From Ramlibacter sp. (GTDB lineage Bacteria; Pseudomonadota; Gammaproteobacteria; Burkholderiales; Burkholderiaceae_C): a DNA stretch of 64,000 nt. The DNA lies in contig JAUYOG010000006.1 in the NCBI GenBank assembly GCA_030695945.1, positions 62,001 to 126,000 of the forward strand. Reading direction: 5' to 3'. Within the stretch, counting starts at the first letter, position 1; each line of letters begins with the position of its first letter. The translations under genes were made by a program, and so were the position numbers. Shown here piece after piece: positions 54,582-64,000 of the stretch. Below the pieces are notes generated by a model. It worked only from the letters and a program-made list of their open reading frames with translations, searched no databases and was not told the origin of the DNA.

Positions 54582-55883
54582 TTACTTGTTCGCCTTCTGG
54601 AAGCGCTCGAGCTGCTCGTTGCCGCGCTTCACGGCGGCGTCCAGCGCCTCCTTGGGCTGCTTGGCGCCGCGCCACACACCTTCGAGCTCCTCGTCGATGA
54701 TGGTGCGGATCTGCACGAAGTTGCCCAGGCGCACGCCGCGCGACTTGTCGGTGGTCTTGCGGACCATCTGGTTCACCGAGACGTCGTAGCCGGGGTTCTG
54801 CTTGTAGAAGCCCGACTTGTCCGTCAAATCGAACGAGGCCTTGGTCACCGGCAGGTAGCCGGTGCGCTGGTGGCTCTTGGCCGCCACTTCGGGCTGCGAC
54901 AGGAAGTTGAAGAACTGGCCGATGCCCTTGTACTCTTCCGCCTTCTTGCCCGACATCACCCACAGGCTCGCACCGCCGATGACGGTGTTCTGCGGCGCGC
55001 CCTGGACGTCCGGGTAGTACGGCAGGGTGCCGATCCCGGCGGCGAACTTGCTGTTGCGCTTGACGCTGCCGGACAGGGCGGAGGAGCCCGTGACCATGGC
55101 GCACTCGCCGGAGACGAAGGTCGCGTCGGCCGCGTTGTTGCGGCCCTTGTAGACGAACAGGCCGGTCTTGGCCATGTTGGCCAGGTTTTCGATGTGGCGC
55201 ACGTGCAGCGGGCTGTTGAACGCCAGGCGAGTGTCGGTGCCGCCGAAGCCGTTGTTCTTGGTTGCGTACAGCACGTTGTGCCAGGCCGAGAAGCTTTCCA
55301 GCTGCGTCCAGCTGATCCAGCTGGTGGTGAAGGGGCACTTGTGGCCCGCGGCTTTGAGCTTGGCGGCCGTCAGGGCGACTTCGGGCCAGGTCGTCGGCGG
55401 CTTCTCCGGATCGAGCCCGGCGGCCTTGAAGGCATCCTTGTTGTAGTGGAAGACCGGCGTGGAGCTGTTGAACGGGAAGCTCAGCATCTGGCCGTTCGGC
55501 GCGGTGTAGTAGCCCGAGACTGCGGGAACGTAGACGCTGGGGTCGAACTTGAGGCCGGCCTTGCTCATGACCTCGGCCACCGGCACGATGGCGCCCTTGG
55601 AGGCCATCATGGTGGCGGTGCCCACTTCGAAAACCTGCAGCACGTGCGGCGCATTGCCGGCACGGAAGGCCGCGATGGCCGCCGTCATGGATTCGTCGTA
55701 GCTGCCCTTGAACGTGGGCACGACCTTGTATTCCTTCTGGCTGGCGTTGAATTCCTTGGCGAGGTCGTTGACCCATTCGCCGAGCGCACCGCCCATCGAG
55801 TGCCACCACTGGATTTCGGTCTGGGCCTGGGCCGGAAGGGCGAAGGCGACCGCGAGCGCGGCGGCGGAAAGTTGCAATTTCAT
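54582..55883 (-). CDS. ugpB: glycerol-3-phosphate periplasmic binding protein
   Basis: 433 residues. Signal peptide MKLQLSAAALAVAFALPAQA, mature start QTEIQWWHSMGGALGEWVND, which is the conserved N-terminus of UgpB. Other conserved parts are VFEVGTATMMASKGAIVPV and SWISWTQLESFSAWHN. It captures glycerol-3-phosphate or glycerophosphodiesters in the periplasm. First gene of ugpBAECQ; a region with repeated TTGTTCGTTTTC elements lies upstream. Confidence 0.95.
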   Translation of the reverse strand: MKLQLSAAALAVAFALPAQAQTEIQWWHSMGGALGEWVNDLAKEFNASQKEYKVVPTFKGSYDESMTAAIAAFRAGNAPHVLQVFEVGTATMMASKGAIVPVAEVMSKAGLKFDPSVYVPAVSGYYTAPNGQMLSFPFNSSTPVFHYNKDAFKAAGLDPEKPPTTWPEVALTAAKLKAAGHKCPFTTSWISWTQLESFSAWHNVLYATKNNGFGGTDTRLAFNSPLHVRHIENLANMAKTGLFVYKGRNNAADATFVSGECAMVTGSSALSGSVKRNSKFAAGIGTLPYYPDVQGAPQNTVIGGASLWVMSGKKAEEYKGIGQFFNFLSQPEVAAKSHQRTGYLPVTKASFDLTDKSGFYKQNPGYDVSVNQMVRKTTDKSRGVRLGNFVQIRTIIDEELEGVWRGAKQPKEALDAAVKRGNEQLERFQKANK

Positions 55884-56016
55884 GAATTCTCCTGAATGTT
55901 GACGGCCCGAAGGCTACAGACTCTTTGTGACAGCGGATTTGACCGGCCGCAGGGTTGGCTCACAAGCGGGGTTTCCATCAACGTGGAGAGCGCTGTTCAG
56001 CTCATGATGGCAATTG

Positions 56017-56070
56017 TTGTTCGTTTTCACGCGTTTGATCTTCACGTTTTCCCGAATTTTGTTCGTTTTC
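56017..56070. promoter_or_regulatory. repeated GlpR-like operator elements upstream of ugpB
   Basis: The 366-bp gap between ugpB and the divergent oxidase gene contains two identical 12-mers TTGTTCGTTTTC (56017-56028 and 56059-56070), exactly 42 bp apart, with related CACGTTTTCCCG (56043-56054) and TTTCGGTTTGG (56070-56080) between and after them. TTCGTTTTC resembles half-sites of the DeoR-family repressor GlpR (E. coli TGTTCGnTnnCGAACA). A 42-bp spacing (four helical turns) puts the copies on the same DNA face. The regulator gene is not in the window. Confidence 0.45.
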
Positions 56071-56249
56071 TTTCGGTTTGGTTGATCCGTAGGAAAGCGA
56101 ACCAGGCCCAGCCGTCTGTCCTTTGCACCTTGGGAGCGATGTCCGCCTCGTCGAGTGGCGATGCTGCACTGCGGTAACATCTCGCTTCAGCCGCGTCCGC
56201 TTGTCGTTTGGCTGAATGGAATGCCCCTCGCCGGGCCCCCAACCCAACG

Positions 56250-59200
56250 ATGAACGCACCCACGACGCTCACCCACATCCTGGCCTCGCCCGGCGCCGAA
56301 GCCCCGCGCCTGCGCGAGATACCCTACAACTACACCTCGTTCTCCGACCGCGAGATCGTGATCCGGCTGCTGGGTTCTCGCGCGTGGGATGTGCTGAACG
56401 GCCTGCGTGAGGAGCGCCGCACCGGCCGCTCGGCGCGCATGCTGTACGAGGTGCTGGGCGACATCTGGGTTGTCCAGCGCAACCCCTACCTGCAGGACGA
56501 CCTGCTGGACAACCCCAAGCGCCGCGGCCTGCTGGTGGATGCGCTGCATCACCGCCTGACCGAGGTCGGCAAACGCCGCACGCCGGACACCGACGCCGGG
56601 CGCGACGCCAAGGTGGGCGAATTGCTGGAGGCGGCCGGGTTGGCCGTCGAGGCATTCGACGCGAGTTTTCGCGAAATGGCGCAGCTGCGCCGCCAGACGC
56701 AGCGCGCGCTGCGCCGCTACACGGCGAAGGACAACATCAAGTTCGACGGCCTCTCGCGCGTTTCGCACGTGACCGATGCCACCGACTGGCGCGTCGAATA
56801 CCCGTTCGTCGTGCTGACGCCCGATACCGAGGCGGAGATGGCCGGCCTGGTGAAGGGCTGCATCGAGCTGGGGCTGACGATCATCCCGCGCGGCGGCGGC
56901 ACCGGCTATACCGGGGGCGCCGTGCCGCTCACCTGGAAGAGCGCCGTCATCAACACCGAGAAGCTCGAGGCGATGACGGAGGTGGAATTCGTCGCCATCC
57001 CCGGCCATGCGGAGCACAAGCCCACCGTCTGGACCGAAGCCGGGGTCGTGACGCAAAGGGTGGCCGACGCGGCCGAGCGCGCGGGGTTCGTGTTCGCGGT
57101 CGATCCCACCTCGGCCGAAGCCTCGTGCATCGGCGGCAACATCGCCATGAATGCCGGCGGCAAGAAGGCGGTGCTCTGGGGCACGGCGCTGGACAACCTC
57201 GTGTCGTGGCGCATGGTCACGCCCCAGGCGGAGTGGCTCGAAGTCACCCGGCTCGACCACAACCTGGGCAAGATCCACGACGCGCCGATGGCCAGCTTCG
57301 AGCTGCGCTATTTCCAGGCGGATGGCAGGACGCCCCTGCGCACCGAGCGGCTCGACATCCCCGGCGCGACCTTCCGCAAGGAGGGCCTGGGCAAGGACGT
57401 CACCGACAAGTTCCTCTCGGGCCTGCCCGGCATCCAGAAAGAAGGCTGCGACGGCCTGATCACCAGTGCCCGCTGGGTCGTGCACCGCATGCCGCAGCAC
57501 ACGCGCACCGTCTGTCTGGAGTTCTTCGGCAACGCCAAGGACGCGGTGCCCAGCATCGTCGAGATCAAGGACTTCATGTTCGCCGAGCAGCAGCGCTCGG
57601 GCGTCCTGCTGGCCGGCCTCGAGCACCTCGACGACCGTTACCTGAAGGCCGTGGGCTACTCCACGAAGTCCAAGCGTGCCGTGCTGCCGAAGATGGTGCT
57701 CGTGGGCGACATCGCCGGCGACAACGCCGACGACGTGGCCCGCGTCACGTCCGAAGTCGTGCGCATCGCCAACTCGCGCAGCGGCGAAGGCTTCATCGCC
57801 ATCAGCCCGGAGGCGCGCAAGAAATTCTGGCTGGATCGCAAGCGCACCGCCGCGATCAGCCGGCACACCAACGCGTTCAAGATCAACGAGGACGTGGTGA
57901 TCCCCCTGCCGCGGATGGCCGAGTACACCGACGGCATCGAGCGCATCAACATCGAGCTGTCGCTGGCCAACAAGATCAAGCTCGCCGACGAGCTCGAGGC
58001 GTTCTTCGCGCGCGGCAACCTGCCGCTCGGCAGGCAGGACGACGCCAGCGAGATCCCGTCGGCCGAGCTGCTGGAAGACCGCGTGGCCCAGGCGCTGTCG
58101 CTCGTGCGCGACGTGCGGGCACTGTGGCAGGGCTGGCTGGACAACGTCGAGGTGCTGTTCCCGCAACTGCAGGACCACACGCTTCGTGCCACCTGGAAGG
58201 GGCAAATCCGTGCGCCTCTGCAGTCCATCTTCGCCGGCCAGCCGTTCGCGCCCATCCTGGACGAGTGCAATGCCATCCACAAGCGGGTGCTCAAGGGCCG
58301 CGTCTGGGTGGCGCTGCACATGCATGCCGGCGACGGCAACGTGCACACCAACATCCCGGTGAACAGCGACGACTACGAGATGCTCCAGTCGGCGCATGCG
58401 GCCGTGAAGCGCATCATGGCGCTGGCCCGGTCGCTCAACGGCGTGATCTCCGGCGAGCACGGCATTGGCATCACCAAGCTGGAGTTCCTGACCGACGAGG
58501 AACTCAAGCCCTTCGCCGACTACAAGCAGCTGGTCGACCCCGAGGGCCGCTTCAACAAGGGGAAGCTGCTGCGCCATGCGCAGGCGGATTCGGCCACCTC
58601 CGTCTATGCCGACCTGACCAATGCGTACACGCCCAGCTTCGGGCTGATGGGGCACGAGTCGCTGATCATGCAGCAGTCGGACATCGGCGCGATTGCCGAC
58701 AGCGTCAAGGACTGCCTGCGCTGCGGCAAGTGCAAACCGGTGTGCGCGACGCACGTGCCACGCGCCAACCTGTTGTACAGCCCGCGCAACAAGATCCTCG
58801 CCACCTCGTTGCTCGTCGAGGCGTTCCTGTACGAGGAGCAGACCCGGCGCGGCGTCTCGATCAAGCATTGGGAGGAGTTCGAGGACGTGGCGGACCATTG
58901 CACCGTCTGCCACAAGTGCTACAGCCCCTGCCCGGTGAAGATCGATTTCGGCGACGTATCGATGAACATGCGCAACCTGCTGCGCAAGATGGGCCAGAAG
59001 AGCTTCCGGCCGGGCAATTTCGCGGCGATGCTGATGCTCAACGCGACCAGCCCCAACACGATCAACCTGGTCCGCAGCCTGATGATCGGCGTCGGCTTCA
59101 AGCTGCAGCGCCTGGGCAACAACCTGCTGCGCGGGTTCGCCCACCTGCAGGTCAGGCGCCCGCCTTCGACTCATGGCACCGCGCCGGTCAAGGAGCAGGT

Positions 59201-60128
59201 GATCCACTTCATCAACAAGAAGCTGCCCGGCGGCCTGCCCAAGAAGACGGCGCGCGCGCTGCTGGACATCGAGGACAAGGATTACGTCCCGATCATCCGC
59301 GACCCGAAGACGACCACTGCGGAGACGGAGGCGGTCTTCTACTTCCCGGGGTGCGGCTCCGAGCGGCTCTTCTCGCAGGTCGGGCTGGCGACGCAGGCGA
59401 TGCTGTGGCACGCCGGCGTGCAGACAGTGCTGCCGCCGGGCTACCTGTGCTGCGGCTATCCGCAGCGCGGCTCGGGCCAGTTCGATAAGGCCGAAAAGAT
59501 GATCACCGACAACCGGGTGCTGTTCCACCGCGTGGCCAACACGCTGAACTACCTGGACATCAAGACGGTGGTGGTGAGTTGCGGCACCTGCTACGACCAG
59601 CTGCAGGGCTACGAGTTCGACCAGATCTTCCCGGGCTGCCGCATCATCGACATCCACGAGTACCTGCTGGAAAAGGACATCAAGCTGCCGGCGGGCCAGG
59701 GCGGGTTCATGTACCACGAGCCCTGCCACAACCCGATGAAGCTCGGCGACTCCATGAAGACCGTGAAGGCGCTGATCGGCGACAACGTGCGCAAGTCGGA
59801 GCGGTGCTGCGGCGAGTCCGGCACGCTCGGCGTGAGCCGACCGGACATCTCGACGCAGGTCCGCTTCCGCAAGGAAGAGGAGTTGCGCAAGGACGAAGCC
59901 GCGCTGCGAGCCAGCGGCGCCGTCGGCGAGAAGGACAACATCAAGATCCTCACCAGCTGCCCCAGCTGCCTGCAGGGCCTGACGCGCTACGGCCACGACC
60001 TGCAGAACGGGCTGCTCGAAGCCGACTACATCGTGGTCGAGATGGCCAACCAGCTCCTCGGGGCCGACTGGATGCCGAACTACGTGCATGCGGCCAACAA
60101 CGGCGGCATCGAGCGCGTCCTGGTCTGA
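56250..60128 (+). CDS. DUF3683/FAD-linked oxidase/4Fe-4S/CCG fusion oxidoreductase
   Basis: 1292 residues from ATG 56250 ([20 protein letters not shown]). Order: DUF3683 (~10-150, [18 protein letters not shown]); FAD-binding type 4 (~190-400, [32 protein letters not shown]); FAD-oxidase C-terminal domain (~500-790, [31 protein letters not shown]); two 4Fe-4S clusters ([23 protein letters not shown]); two CCG domains ([23 protein letters not shown]). This unites what GlcD/GlcE/GlcF or D-lactate dehydrogenases split over several chains. It probably oxidises a 2-hydroxy acid such as D-lactate or glycolate and passes electrons to quinone. The substrate is not proven. Confidence 0.88.
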   Translation: MNAPTTLTHILASPGAEAPRLREIPYNYTSFSDREIVIRLLGSRAWDVLNGLREERRTGRSARMLYEVLGDIWVVQRNPYLQDDLLDNPKRRGLLVDALHHRLTEVGKRRTPDTDAGRDAKVGELLEAAGLAVEAFDASFREMAQLRRQTQRALRRYTAKDNIKFDGLSRVSHVTDATDWRVEYPFVVLTPDTEAEMAGLVKGCIELGLTIIPRGGGTGYTGGAVPLTWKSAVINTEKLEAMTEVEFVAIPGHAEHKPTVWTEAGVVTQRVADAAERAGFVFAVDPTSAEASCIGGNIAMNAGGKKAVLWGTALDNLVSWRMVTPQAEWLEVTRLDHNLGKIHDAPMASFELRYFQADGRTPLRTERLDIPGATFRKEGLGKDVTDKFLSGLPGIQKEGCDGLITSARWVVHRMPQHTRTVCLEFFGNAKDAVPSIVEIKDFMFAEQQRSGVLLAGLEHLDDRYLKAVGYSTKSKRAVLPKMVLVGDIAGDNADDVARVTSEVVRIANSRSGEGFIAISPEARKKFWLDRKRTAAISRHTNAFKINEDVVIPLPRMAEYTDGIERINIELSLANKIKLADELEAFFARGNLPLGRQDDASEIPSAELLEDRVAQALSLVRDVRALWQGWLDNVEVLFPQLQDHTLRATWKGQIRAPLQSIFAGQPFAPILDECNAIHKRVLKGRVWVALHMHAGDGNVHTNIPVNSDDYEMLQSAHAAVKRIMALARSLNGVISGEHGIGITKLEFLTDEELKPFADYKQLVDPEGRFNKGKLLRHAQADSATSVYADLTNAYTPSFGLMGHESLIMQQSDIGAIADSVKDCLRCGKCKPVCATHVPRANLLYSPRNKILATSLLVEAFLYEEQTRRGVSIKHWEEFEDVADHCTVCHKCYSPCPVKIDFGDVSMNMRNLLRKMGQKSFRPGNFAAMLMLNATSPNTINLVRSLMIGVGFKLQRLGNNLLRGFAHLQVRRPPSTHGTAPVKEQVIHFINKKLPGGLPKKTARALLDIEDKDYVPIIRDPKTTTAETEAVFYFPGCGSERLFSQVGLATQAMLWHAGVQTVLPPGYLCCGYPQRGSGQFDKAEKMITDNRVLFHRVANTLNYLDIKTVVVSCGTCYDQLQGYEFDQIFPGCRIIDIHEYLLEKDIKLPAGQGGFMYHEPCHNPMKLGDSMKTVKALIGDNVRKSERCCGESGTLGVSRPDISTQVRFRKEEELRKDEAALRASGAVGEKDNIKILTSCPSCLQGLTRYGHDLQNGLLEADYIVVEMANQLLGADWMPNYVHAANNGGIERVLV

Positions 60129-60580
60129 TGAAAGTCCCGGGCTGCCCGCTTTGCGACGGCCCGGGCGGCGTGCCGGTCTTCGATGGCCCGAAGTTCCGGG
60201 TCATCCGCGCGCAGGAGGCGGGCTTTCCCGCTTTCTACCGGCTGGTCTGGCGCGACCATGTCGCCGAGTTCACCGACCTGGCCGGCCCCGACCGGGAGCT
60301 TTGCATGGCCGCGGTCGTCGAGGTGGAACTGCTGCTGCGGTCCCACCTGCGGCCCGCCAAGGTCAACCTCGCGGCCCTGGGCAACGCGGTGCCCCACCTG
60401 CACTGGCACATCGTGGCGCGCTTCGCCTGGGACAGCCATTTCCCCGCGCCGGTCTGGGCGGCACCGGCACGCGGGGGTTCGCCGCAGGAGCTCGCTGCGG
60501 TGGAAAGGCTGCTTCCGGCACTGGAAGCCGACCTTGTTTCCCGCCTGGCCCGCATGCCCGGAAATTACGGCGGTTCGTGA
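60128..60580 (+). CDS. HIT-family protein
   Basis: 150 residues. ATG at 60128 overlaps the preceding stop as TGATG. The histidine triad is in PHLHWHIVARF; CPLCDG near the N-terminus is the usual cysteine pair. HIT proteins hydrolyse or transfer nucleotide monophosphates. It is translationally coupled to the giant oxidase in this window; a functional link is unknown. Confidence 0.85.
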   Translation: MKVPGCPLCDGPGGVPVFDGPKFRVIRAQEAGFPAFYRLVWRDHVAEFTDLAGPDRELCMAAVVEVELLLRSHLRPAKVNLAALGNAVPHLHWHIVARFAWDSHFPAPVWAAPARGGSPQELAAVERLLPALEADLVSRLARMPGNYGGS

Positions 60581-60697
60581 AATCCGCACGGGCGGCCGCG
60601 CGCTCGTGCGGGAAAGCGGACGTAGTTACCGCAAGCACAACCGTGTATAACCCAACCAGAGGTGTGGAGAGGAAAGAAAGGTTGCCGGAGGTTAAGC

Positions 60698-62074
60698 ATG
60701 GTCCCCAGAATCAATCGAAGCTCGCCGTCGGTGCTTGCCGCGCTGGGAGTGTCCCTGCTGCTCGCCGTCTCCGGAGCCGCCGCGCAGTCCGCCGGCGAGG
60801 TTGAGTTCTCCCGTGGCGTCGGCTTCGCCCAGACCCCCGGCCAGACGCCTCGGACCCTCGGCAAGGGACTGCCGTTGCGGGAGGGCGACAGGCTGACCAC
60901 CTCGGACGGCGCCTCCGCGATCATCAAACTGGACGACGGCACTCGCATGACCGTCCGGCCCAATTCCGAGATCGTCCTCACGCAGTACAAATTCAAGGAA
61001 AACGCCCCCGACAACACGATGTTCATGCAACTCGTGCGCGGCGGCTTCCGGGCGGTGACGGGCCTGATCTCGAAGAATTCGCCCAATGCCGCCAGGGTCC
61101 AGACCAACACCGCGACCATCGGCATCCGCGGGACCGATTTCGACGCCCGCGTCTGCAACCGTGATTGCGGCGCCGAGTCGGCCAAGGTCGCCGCTGCGGC
61201 CCGGCCGAACGCGATCCAGGCCAGCGCCAAGATCTTTTCCGCGCAGGGCGAGGTTCACGCTGTCGACAGCGCCGGCCAGCGGCGCCGGCTGGTGGATGGC
61301 GGGAGCATCTATCCGGGCGACCTCGTCGAAACCGGCGGCGGCACGCGCGCCGTGCTGGCCTTCCGCGACGACACGCGCATCACCCTCGGCTCGACCACAC
61401 GCTTTAGGGTCGACAATTTCGTGTACGACGACAGGAATGCCGGCGAGGGACGTTTCCTCGCCTCCGTGCTGAAGGGGTCCGTCCGTGCGCTCACCGGCCT
61501 GATCGCCAAGGCCAATAACCGCAATGTGGGGTTTTCCACCGTGACGGCCACGATCGGCATCCGCGGCACCGGCGTGGACATCAACTGCACGGGCGCTTGC
61601 GCCGGCGAGGCGGGCGGCGCGGATTCCGGACTGACGCTCTGGACCTGGCTCGGTTCCATCGCCGTGACGCAATCCGGTCAGACGGCGTTGCAGGTTCTCC
61701 AGGCGGGGCAGGGCCTGTTCATCTCCCCCAGCGGCATCCGGCCGATCGCCAGCCAGCCCGTGATCGAGGGGACCCGACCGGACGGCGTCACCGTGCCGCC
61801 GAAGTTTTTCTCCAGCGACGTGGTCTCGGATTCCGAGGAAGGCCTGTTCGTGTTCGTCCGGGATGGCCACATCGAGGTCGCGACCGCCGGCGAAGTGCTG
61901 CACCTGGGCAAGGGCGAGGCCGGTTTCGCGGGCGCGGGCGGCGACACCAAGCGCCCTGGGTCCATCCCCAAGTTCATCGACTTCGACAGCCTGCCGTCGC
62001 CGACGTCGAAGAATCCCTTGTTGGTCAGCGTGCTGGCGGAGTCCGGGATCAAGCCGAACAACCAGTGCAAATAG
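60698..62074 (+). CDS. secreted protein with two FecR domains
   Basis: 458 residues from ATG 60698, ribosome binding site GGAG. Signal peptide: LAALGVSLLLAVSGAAAQ. Two FecR domains: residues ~45-160 (LREGDRLTTSDGASAIIKLD, ATIGIRGTDFDARVC) and ~185-325 (GDLVETGGGTRAVLAFRDDT, ATIGIRGTGVDINC). Both repeats end with cysteine-containing loops. Proteins of this type are periplasmic or surface-exposed, and many sit beside two-partner secretion or outer-membrane genes. It is not a sigma-factor regulator of the FecR type because no transmembrane helix or FecI partner is present. Confidence 0.8.
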   Translation: MVPRINRSSPSVLAALGVSLLLAVSGAAAQSAGEVEFSRGVGFAQTPGQTPRTLGKGLPLREGDRLTTSDGASAIIKLDDGTRMTVRPNSEIVLTQYKFKENAPDNTMFMQLVRGGFRAVTGLISKNSPNAARVQTNTATIGIRGTDFDARVCNRDCGAESAKVAAAARPNAIQASAKIFSAQGEVHAVDSAGQRRRLVDGGSIYPGDLVETGGGTRAVLAFRDDTRITLGSTTRFRVDNFVYDDRNAGEGRFLASVLKGSVRALTGLIAKANNRNVGFSTVTATIGIRGTGVDINCTGACAGEAGGADSGLTLWTWLGSIAVTQSGQTALQVLQAGQGLFISPSGIRPIASQPVIEGTRPDGVTVPPKFFSSDVVSDSEEGLFVFVRDGHIEVATAGEVLHLGKGEAGFAGAGGDTKRPGSIPKFIDFDSLPSPTSKNPLLVSVLAESGIKPNNQCK

Positions 62075-62153
62075 TTGCAGACGGTGACAAGTCGGGCGCT
62101 GCGATGAGACAATTCCCGCTCACCTGGATGTGAACAAGAGGGGCTAGAACAAT

Positions 62154-63788
62154 ATGGTCACTGGGTCTTGTGCGCCTCGCCCGCGCATCCGTTCGGGCGC
62201 GCGGCAAGCCGCGGCTGCGTTGGCGCTGACAGCGGTGGCCGCCGCGGCGTGGGCCCAGCAGGCGCCCGCGGCCTCGCCGATGGCGGCACCCGCGCCTTCC
62301 CCGGTGTTTGCCATCAAGGGCTTCAAGGTCACCGGCGAGAACCCTCTCGGGGACGGAGAAACGTCGCGGGTGCTGGCTCCTTTCTTGCGCGCCGACGCCA
62401 CCATGGACACGCTCCAGAAAGCCACCGCGGCGCTGGAGGCAGCCCTGCGCGACAAGGGCTACGGCTTGCACCGGGTGGCCTTGCCGCCCCAGGAGGTCGG
62501 CGACCTGGTCACGCTGGACATCGTGAAGTTCAGCATCGCCAAGGTCAATATCGAAGGCCGCAGCATCTACGACGAGGGCAATGTGCGCCGGACGCTGCCT
62601 GAACTGCGCGAAGGCGAAAGCCCGAATTTCAAGCGGCTCGCCGTGCAGACGGCAATCGCGAACGAGAACCCCAACAAGCAGATCCAGGTCGGCCTGCGCG
62701 AGTCCGACGAGCCGGACAAGATCGAAGCCACCCTCACCGTGAAGGAGTTGCGGCCCTGGACGTTCGCGGTGGGGCTGTCCAATGCCGGCTCCGAATCGTC
62801 CGGGCGGGACCGCCTGACGATCTCGGGCGGCCATACCAACCTGTTCAATCTCGATCACCAGTTCGTGGGCGCCTATACGACGTCGCTCGAACGGATGTCC
62901 GACGTCAAGCAGCTCGGCCTGTCGTACAAGGTTCCGCTGTACGCCCAGGGCGGCGTCATCGGCGCGAGCTATACACGGTCCGACGTGGTCGGCAATTTCG
63001 GCACGTTCACCAGCACGGGCGCGGGCCACACGCTCGGCGTGAACTACACCATGTACCTGCCACCGCAAGGGGGGCGCCGCAGCTACGCCTCGATCGGCCT
63101 GGACGACAAGGTCTTCGCTGCGACCGAAATCAGCGGCGTCGCGGTCGGCGTGGACCGGCGCAGCCGGCCGGTCACCCTGGGCTATGCGGCCCGGACCGAG
63201 TCCGATACGTCGGTCTGGGGCTACAACGCCGACCTGTCCGTGAACACCGGCAGCGGCAGCAACAACGACCTCGCCTCGTACCAGAACGAGGACCCGCGCA
63301 TCGATACCGTCCACTGGAAGGCATTGCGCGGGGGCGTCAACTACACCGCGCCGTTCGCGCAGACCTGGCTGTGGAGCGCACGCGCCCAGTTCCAGTACAG
63401 CCCGGACGTCCTGATCTCCGGGGAGCAGTTCGGCCTGGGCGGCCTCGGCTCGGTGCGCGGGACCAGCATCGACCGCCCCATGACAGGCGACAAGGGCGTG
63501 TCCGGTTCTGTCGAGGTCACCACGCCCGAACTCGGCACCGGGCTGCGCCTGCTGGGCTTCGTGGATGCGGGCTGGCTGGGCAATAACAGCCCCAACGGCG
63601 CCAACAAGCCGTCCTCCGACCATTTGGCGAGCATCGGTGTCGGCCTGCGGTACGTCCGCGAGCCGTTCGCGGCGTCGCTGGATTACGGGCGCCTGCTCAA
63701 TAGCAGCAAGGTGCCGCTGACGCTGAACTCGGCCTCCCCGCAGCGCGGTGACGACCGGTTCTATGTCAACCTGTCCGTGCGCTTCTAG
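62154..63788 (+). CDS. TpsB-type outer-membrane transporter (ShlB/FhaC family)
   Basis: 544 residues. Signal peptide (AAAALALTAVAAAAWAQQ). POTRA-like domains at ~50-190 (FAIKGFKVTGENPLGD, VNIEGRSIYDEGNVRRTLPE), then a barrel with the VRGT loop GLGGLGSVRGTSIDRP, corresponding to the conserved VRGY loop 6, and a terminal VNLSVRF. Such proteins secrete one TpsA exoprotein. No TpsA gene is in the window; the 1647 protein lacks a TPS signal. It follows the FecR-domain gene by 79 bp and is probably co-transcribed. Confidence 0.85.
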   Translation: MVTGSCAPRPRIRSGARQAAAALALTAVAAAAWAQQAPAASPMAAPAPSPVFAIKGFKVTGENPLGDGETSRVLAPFLRADATMDTLQKATAALEAALRDKGYGLHRVALPPQEVGDLVTLDIVKFSIAKVNIEGRSIYDEGNVRRTLPELREGESPNFKRLAVQTAIANENPNKQIQVGLRESDEPDKIEATLTVKELRPWTFAVGLSNAGSESSGRDRLTISGGHTNLFNLDHQFVGAYTTSLERMSDVKQLGLSYKVPLYAQGGVIGASYTRSDVVGNFGTFTSTGAGHTLGVNYTMYLPPQGGRRSYASIGLDDKVFAATEISGVAVGVDRRSRPVTLGYAARTESDTSVWGYNADLSVNTGSGSNNDLASYQNEDPRIDTVHWKALRGGVNYTAPFAQTWLWSARAQFQYSPDVLISGEQFGLGGLGSVRGTSIDRPMTGDKGVSGSVEVTTPELGTGLRLLGFVDAGWLGNNSPNGANKPSSDHLASIGVGLRYVREPFAASLDYGRLLNSSKVPLTLNSASPQRGDDRFYVNLSVRF

Positions 63789-63891
63789 CCGCTGATGCGC
63801 CGCCTCCAACCGGCTGCGCCCCCTCGGAGGTCAGGGCTTTAGCGCGTGGGGCCAATCACGCCGCGCCCGGCGCCCCGCGTAAACTCGGGGC

Positions 63892-64000
63892 ATGGCCGGA
63901 TTGAATGCAGAAACCCCCACCCCCCGGGCACTGACCGTGCACTCGCAGTCGCGCGTGCTCGAGGTGTCGTTTTCGGATGGCGCCGAGTTCCGTCTCCCGT
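63892..64000 (+). CDS. DUF971 (gamma-butyrobetaine hydroxylase-like N-terminal) protein, 5' end only
   Basis: 36 codons before the window ends: MAGLNAETPTPRALTVHSQS and RVLEVSFSDGAEFRLP. The pattern V-H-S-x-S-R-x-L-E-V-x-F-x-D-G is the start of DUF971 proteins, small proteins often found before ubiE in Burkholderiales. Too short for more. Confidence 0.6.
   Translation, partial: MAGLNAETPTPRALTVHSQSRVLEVSFSDGAEFRLP

Noticed and set aside
56187..60089. Minus-strand open frame of 1300 codons opposite the oxidase fusion gene
   Set aside because: The translation has no domains and is rich in Val, Leu, His and Arg, typical of antisense frames in high-GC genes. The plus-strand frame carries complete FAD, Fe-S and CCG motifs.
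59579..60127. Upstream extension of the HIT gene frame into the oxidase gene
   Set aside because: The frame is open by chance opposite a real reading frame; the TGATG overlap at 60126-60130 gives a natural start.
60698..62074. FecI/FecR iron-signalling system
   Set aside because: The protein has a cleavable signal peptide and no transmembrane anti-sigma part, and no ECF sigma factor or TonB receptor gene is nearby.

Overview
The window looks like a chromosome segment of a GC-rich betaproteobacterium of the order Burkholderiales, most likely family Comamonadaceae (Ramlibacter or Variovorax type). This is inferred from the gene content and neighbourhoods: a short H-NS-type protein, DUF3683, DUF3501 and DUF971 genes, ugpBAECQ and a CysM/NUDIX/TusA group. 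It is not based on a marker gene. One tRNA gene is present (tRNA-Leu, anticodon CAA). No rRNA operon, CRISPR array, replication origin or intact insertion sequence was seen.

Layout. 1-1.4 kb: the 5' part of a flavin/2Fe-2S reductase, divergent from an SDR-fold epimerase-like gene. 1.6-13.2 kb: a surface-protein locus with a 2689-residue VCBS/Calx-beta protein containing a 729-bp tandem repeat and a Pro-Ala linker, a small outer-membrane beta-barrel, a second VCBS protein and a LuxR-type regulator. 13.2-17.2 kb: a DegP-like protein that has lost catalytic residues, H-NS, VanZ, tRNA-Leu, CysM, a NUDIX hydrolase and TusA.

17.2-39.5 kb is a Wzx/Wzy-type exopolysaccharide or capsule locus. It holds galU, a degenerate dehydrogenase, a WecA-like initiating transferase, fcl (GDP-fucose synthase), a flippase, two methyltransferases, four glycosyltransferases, a putative Wzy, and the export set wzc-wzb-wza-yjbH. 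The centre (about 23-31.5 kb) is clearly more AT-rich than its flanks and full of debris: a frameshifted IS256-type transposase, a second truncated flippase, a truncated UppS-like gene, a truncated second GT9 and an unidentified frameshifted fragment. The two strands carry matching wzx-to-GT9 halves with complementary decay, which suggests that two related polysaccharide modules were merged or replaced.

39.6-45.6 kb: a small lipoprotein, valS and rfbBAC (dTDP-4-keto-6-deoxy-sugar synthesis; rfbD is not in the window). 45.7-48.3 kb: a catabolic-looking trio (DUF2783, FAD monooxygenase, VOC protein). 48.5-51.0 kb: rubrerythrin, a CCG-type Fe-S protein and DUF3501. 51.0-55.9 kb: the complete glycerol-3-phosphate/glycerophosphodiester ABC uptake operon ugpBAECQ, with a repeated GlpR-like element upstream. 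56.2-60.6 kb: a giant FAD-linked oxidase/Fe-S fusion and a HIT protein. 60.7-63.8 kb: a secreted double-FecR-domain protein and a TpsB-type outer-membrane transporter without a TpsA partner in view. The window ends in the first codons of a DUF971 gene.

I did not find a clearly new system. The strongest leads are the polysaccharide mosaic, the exact 729-bp repeat adhesin with operator-like dyads, two enzyme homologues lacking catalytic residues, the orphan FecR-TpsB pair, and the rubrerythrin/Fe-S/DUF3501 trio interrupted by a REP-like palindrome.
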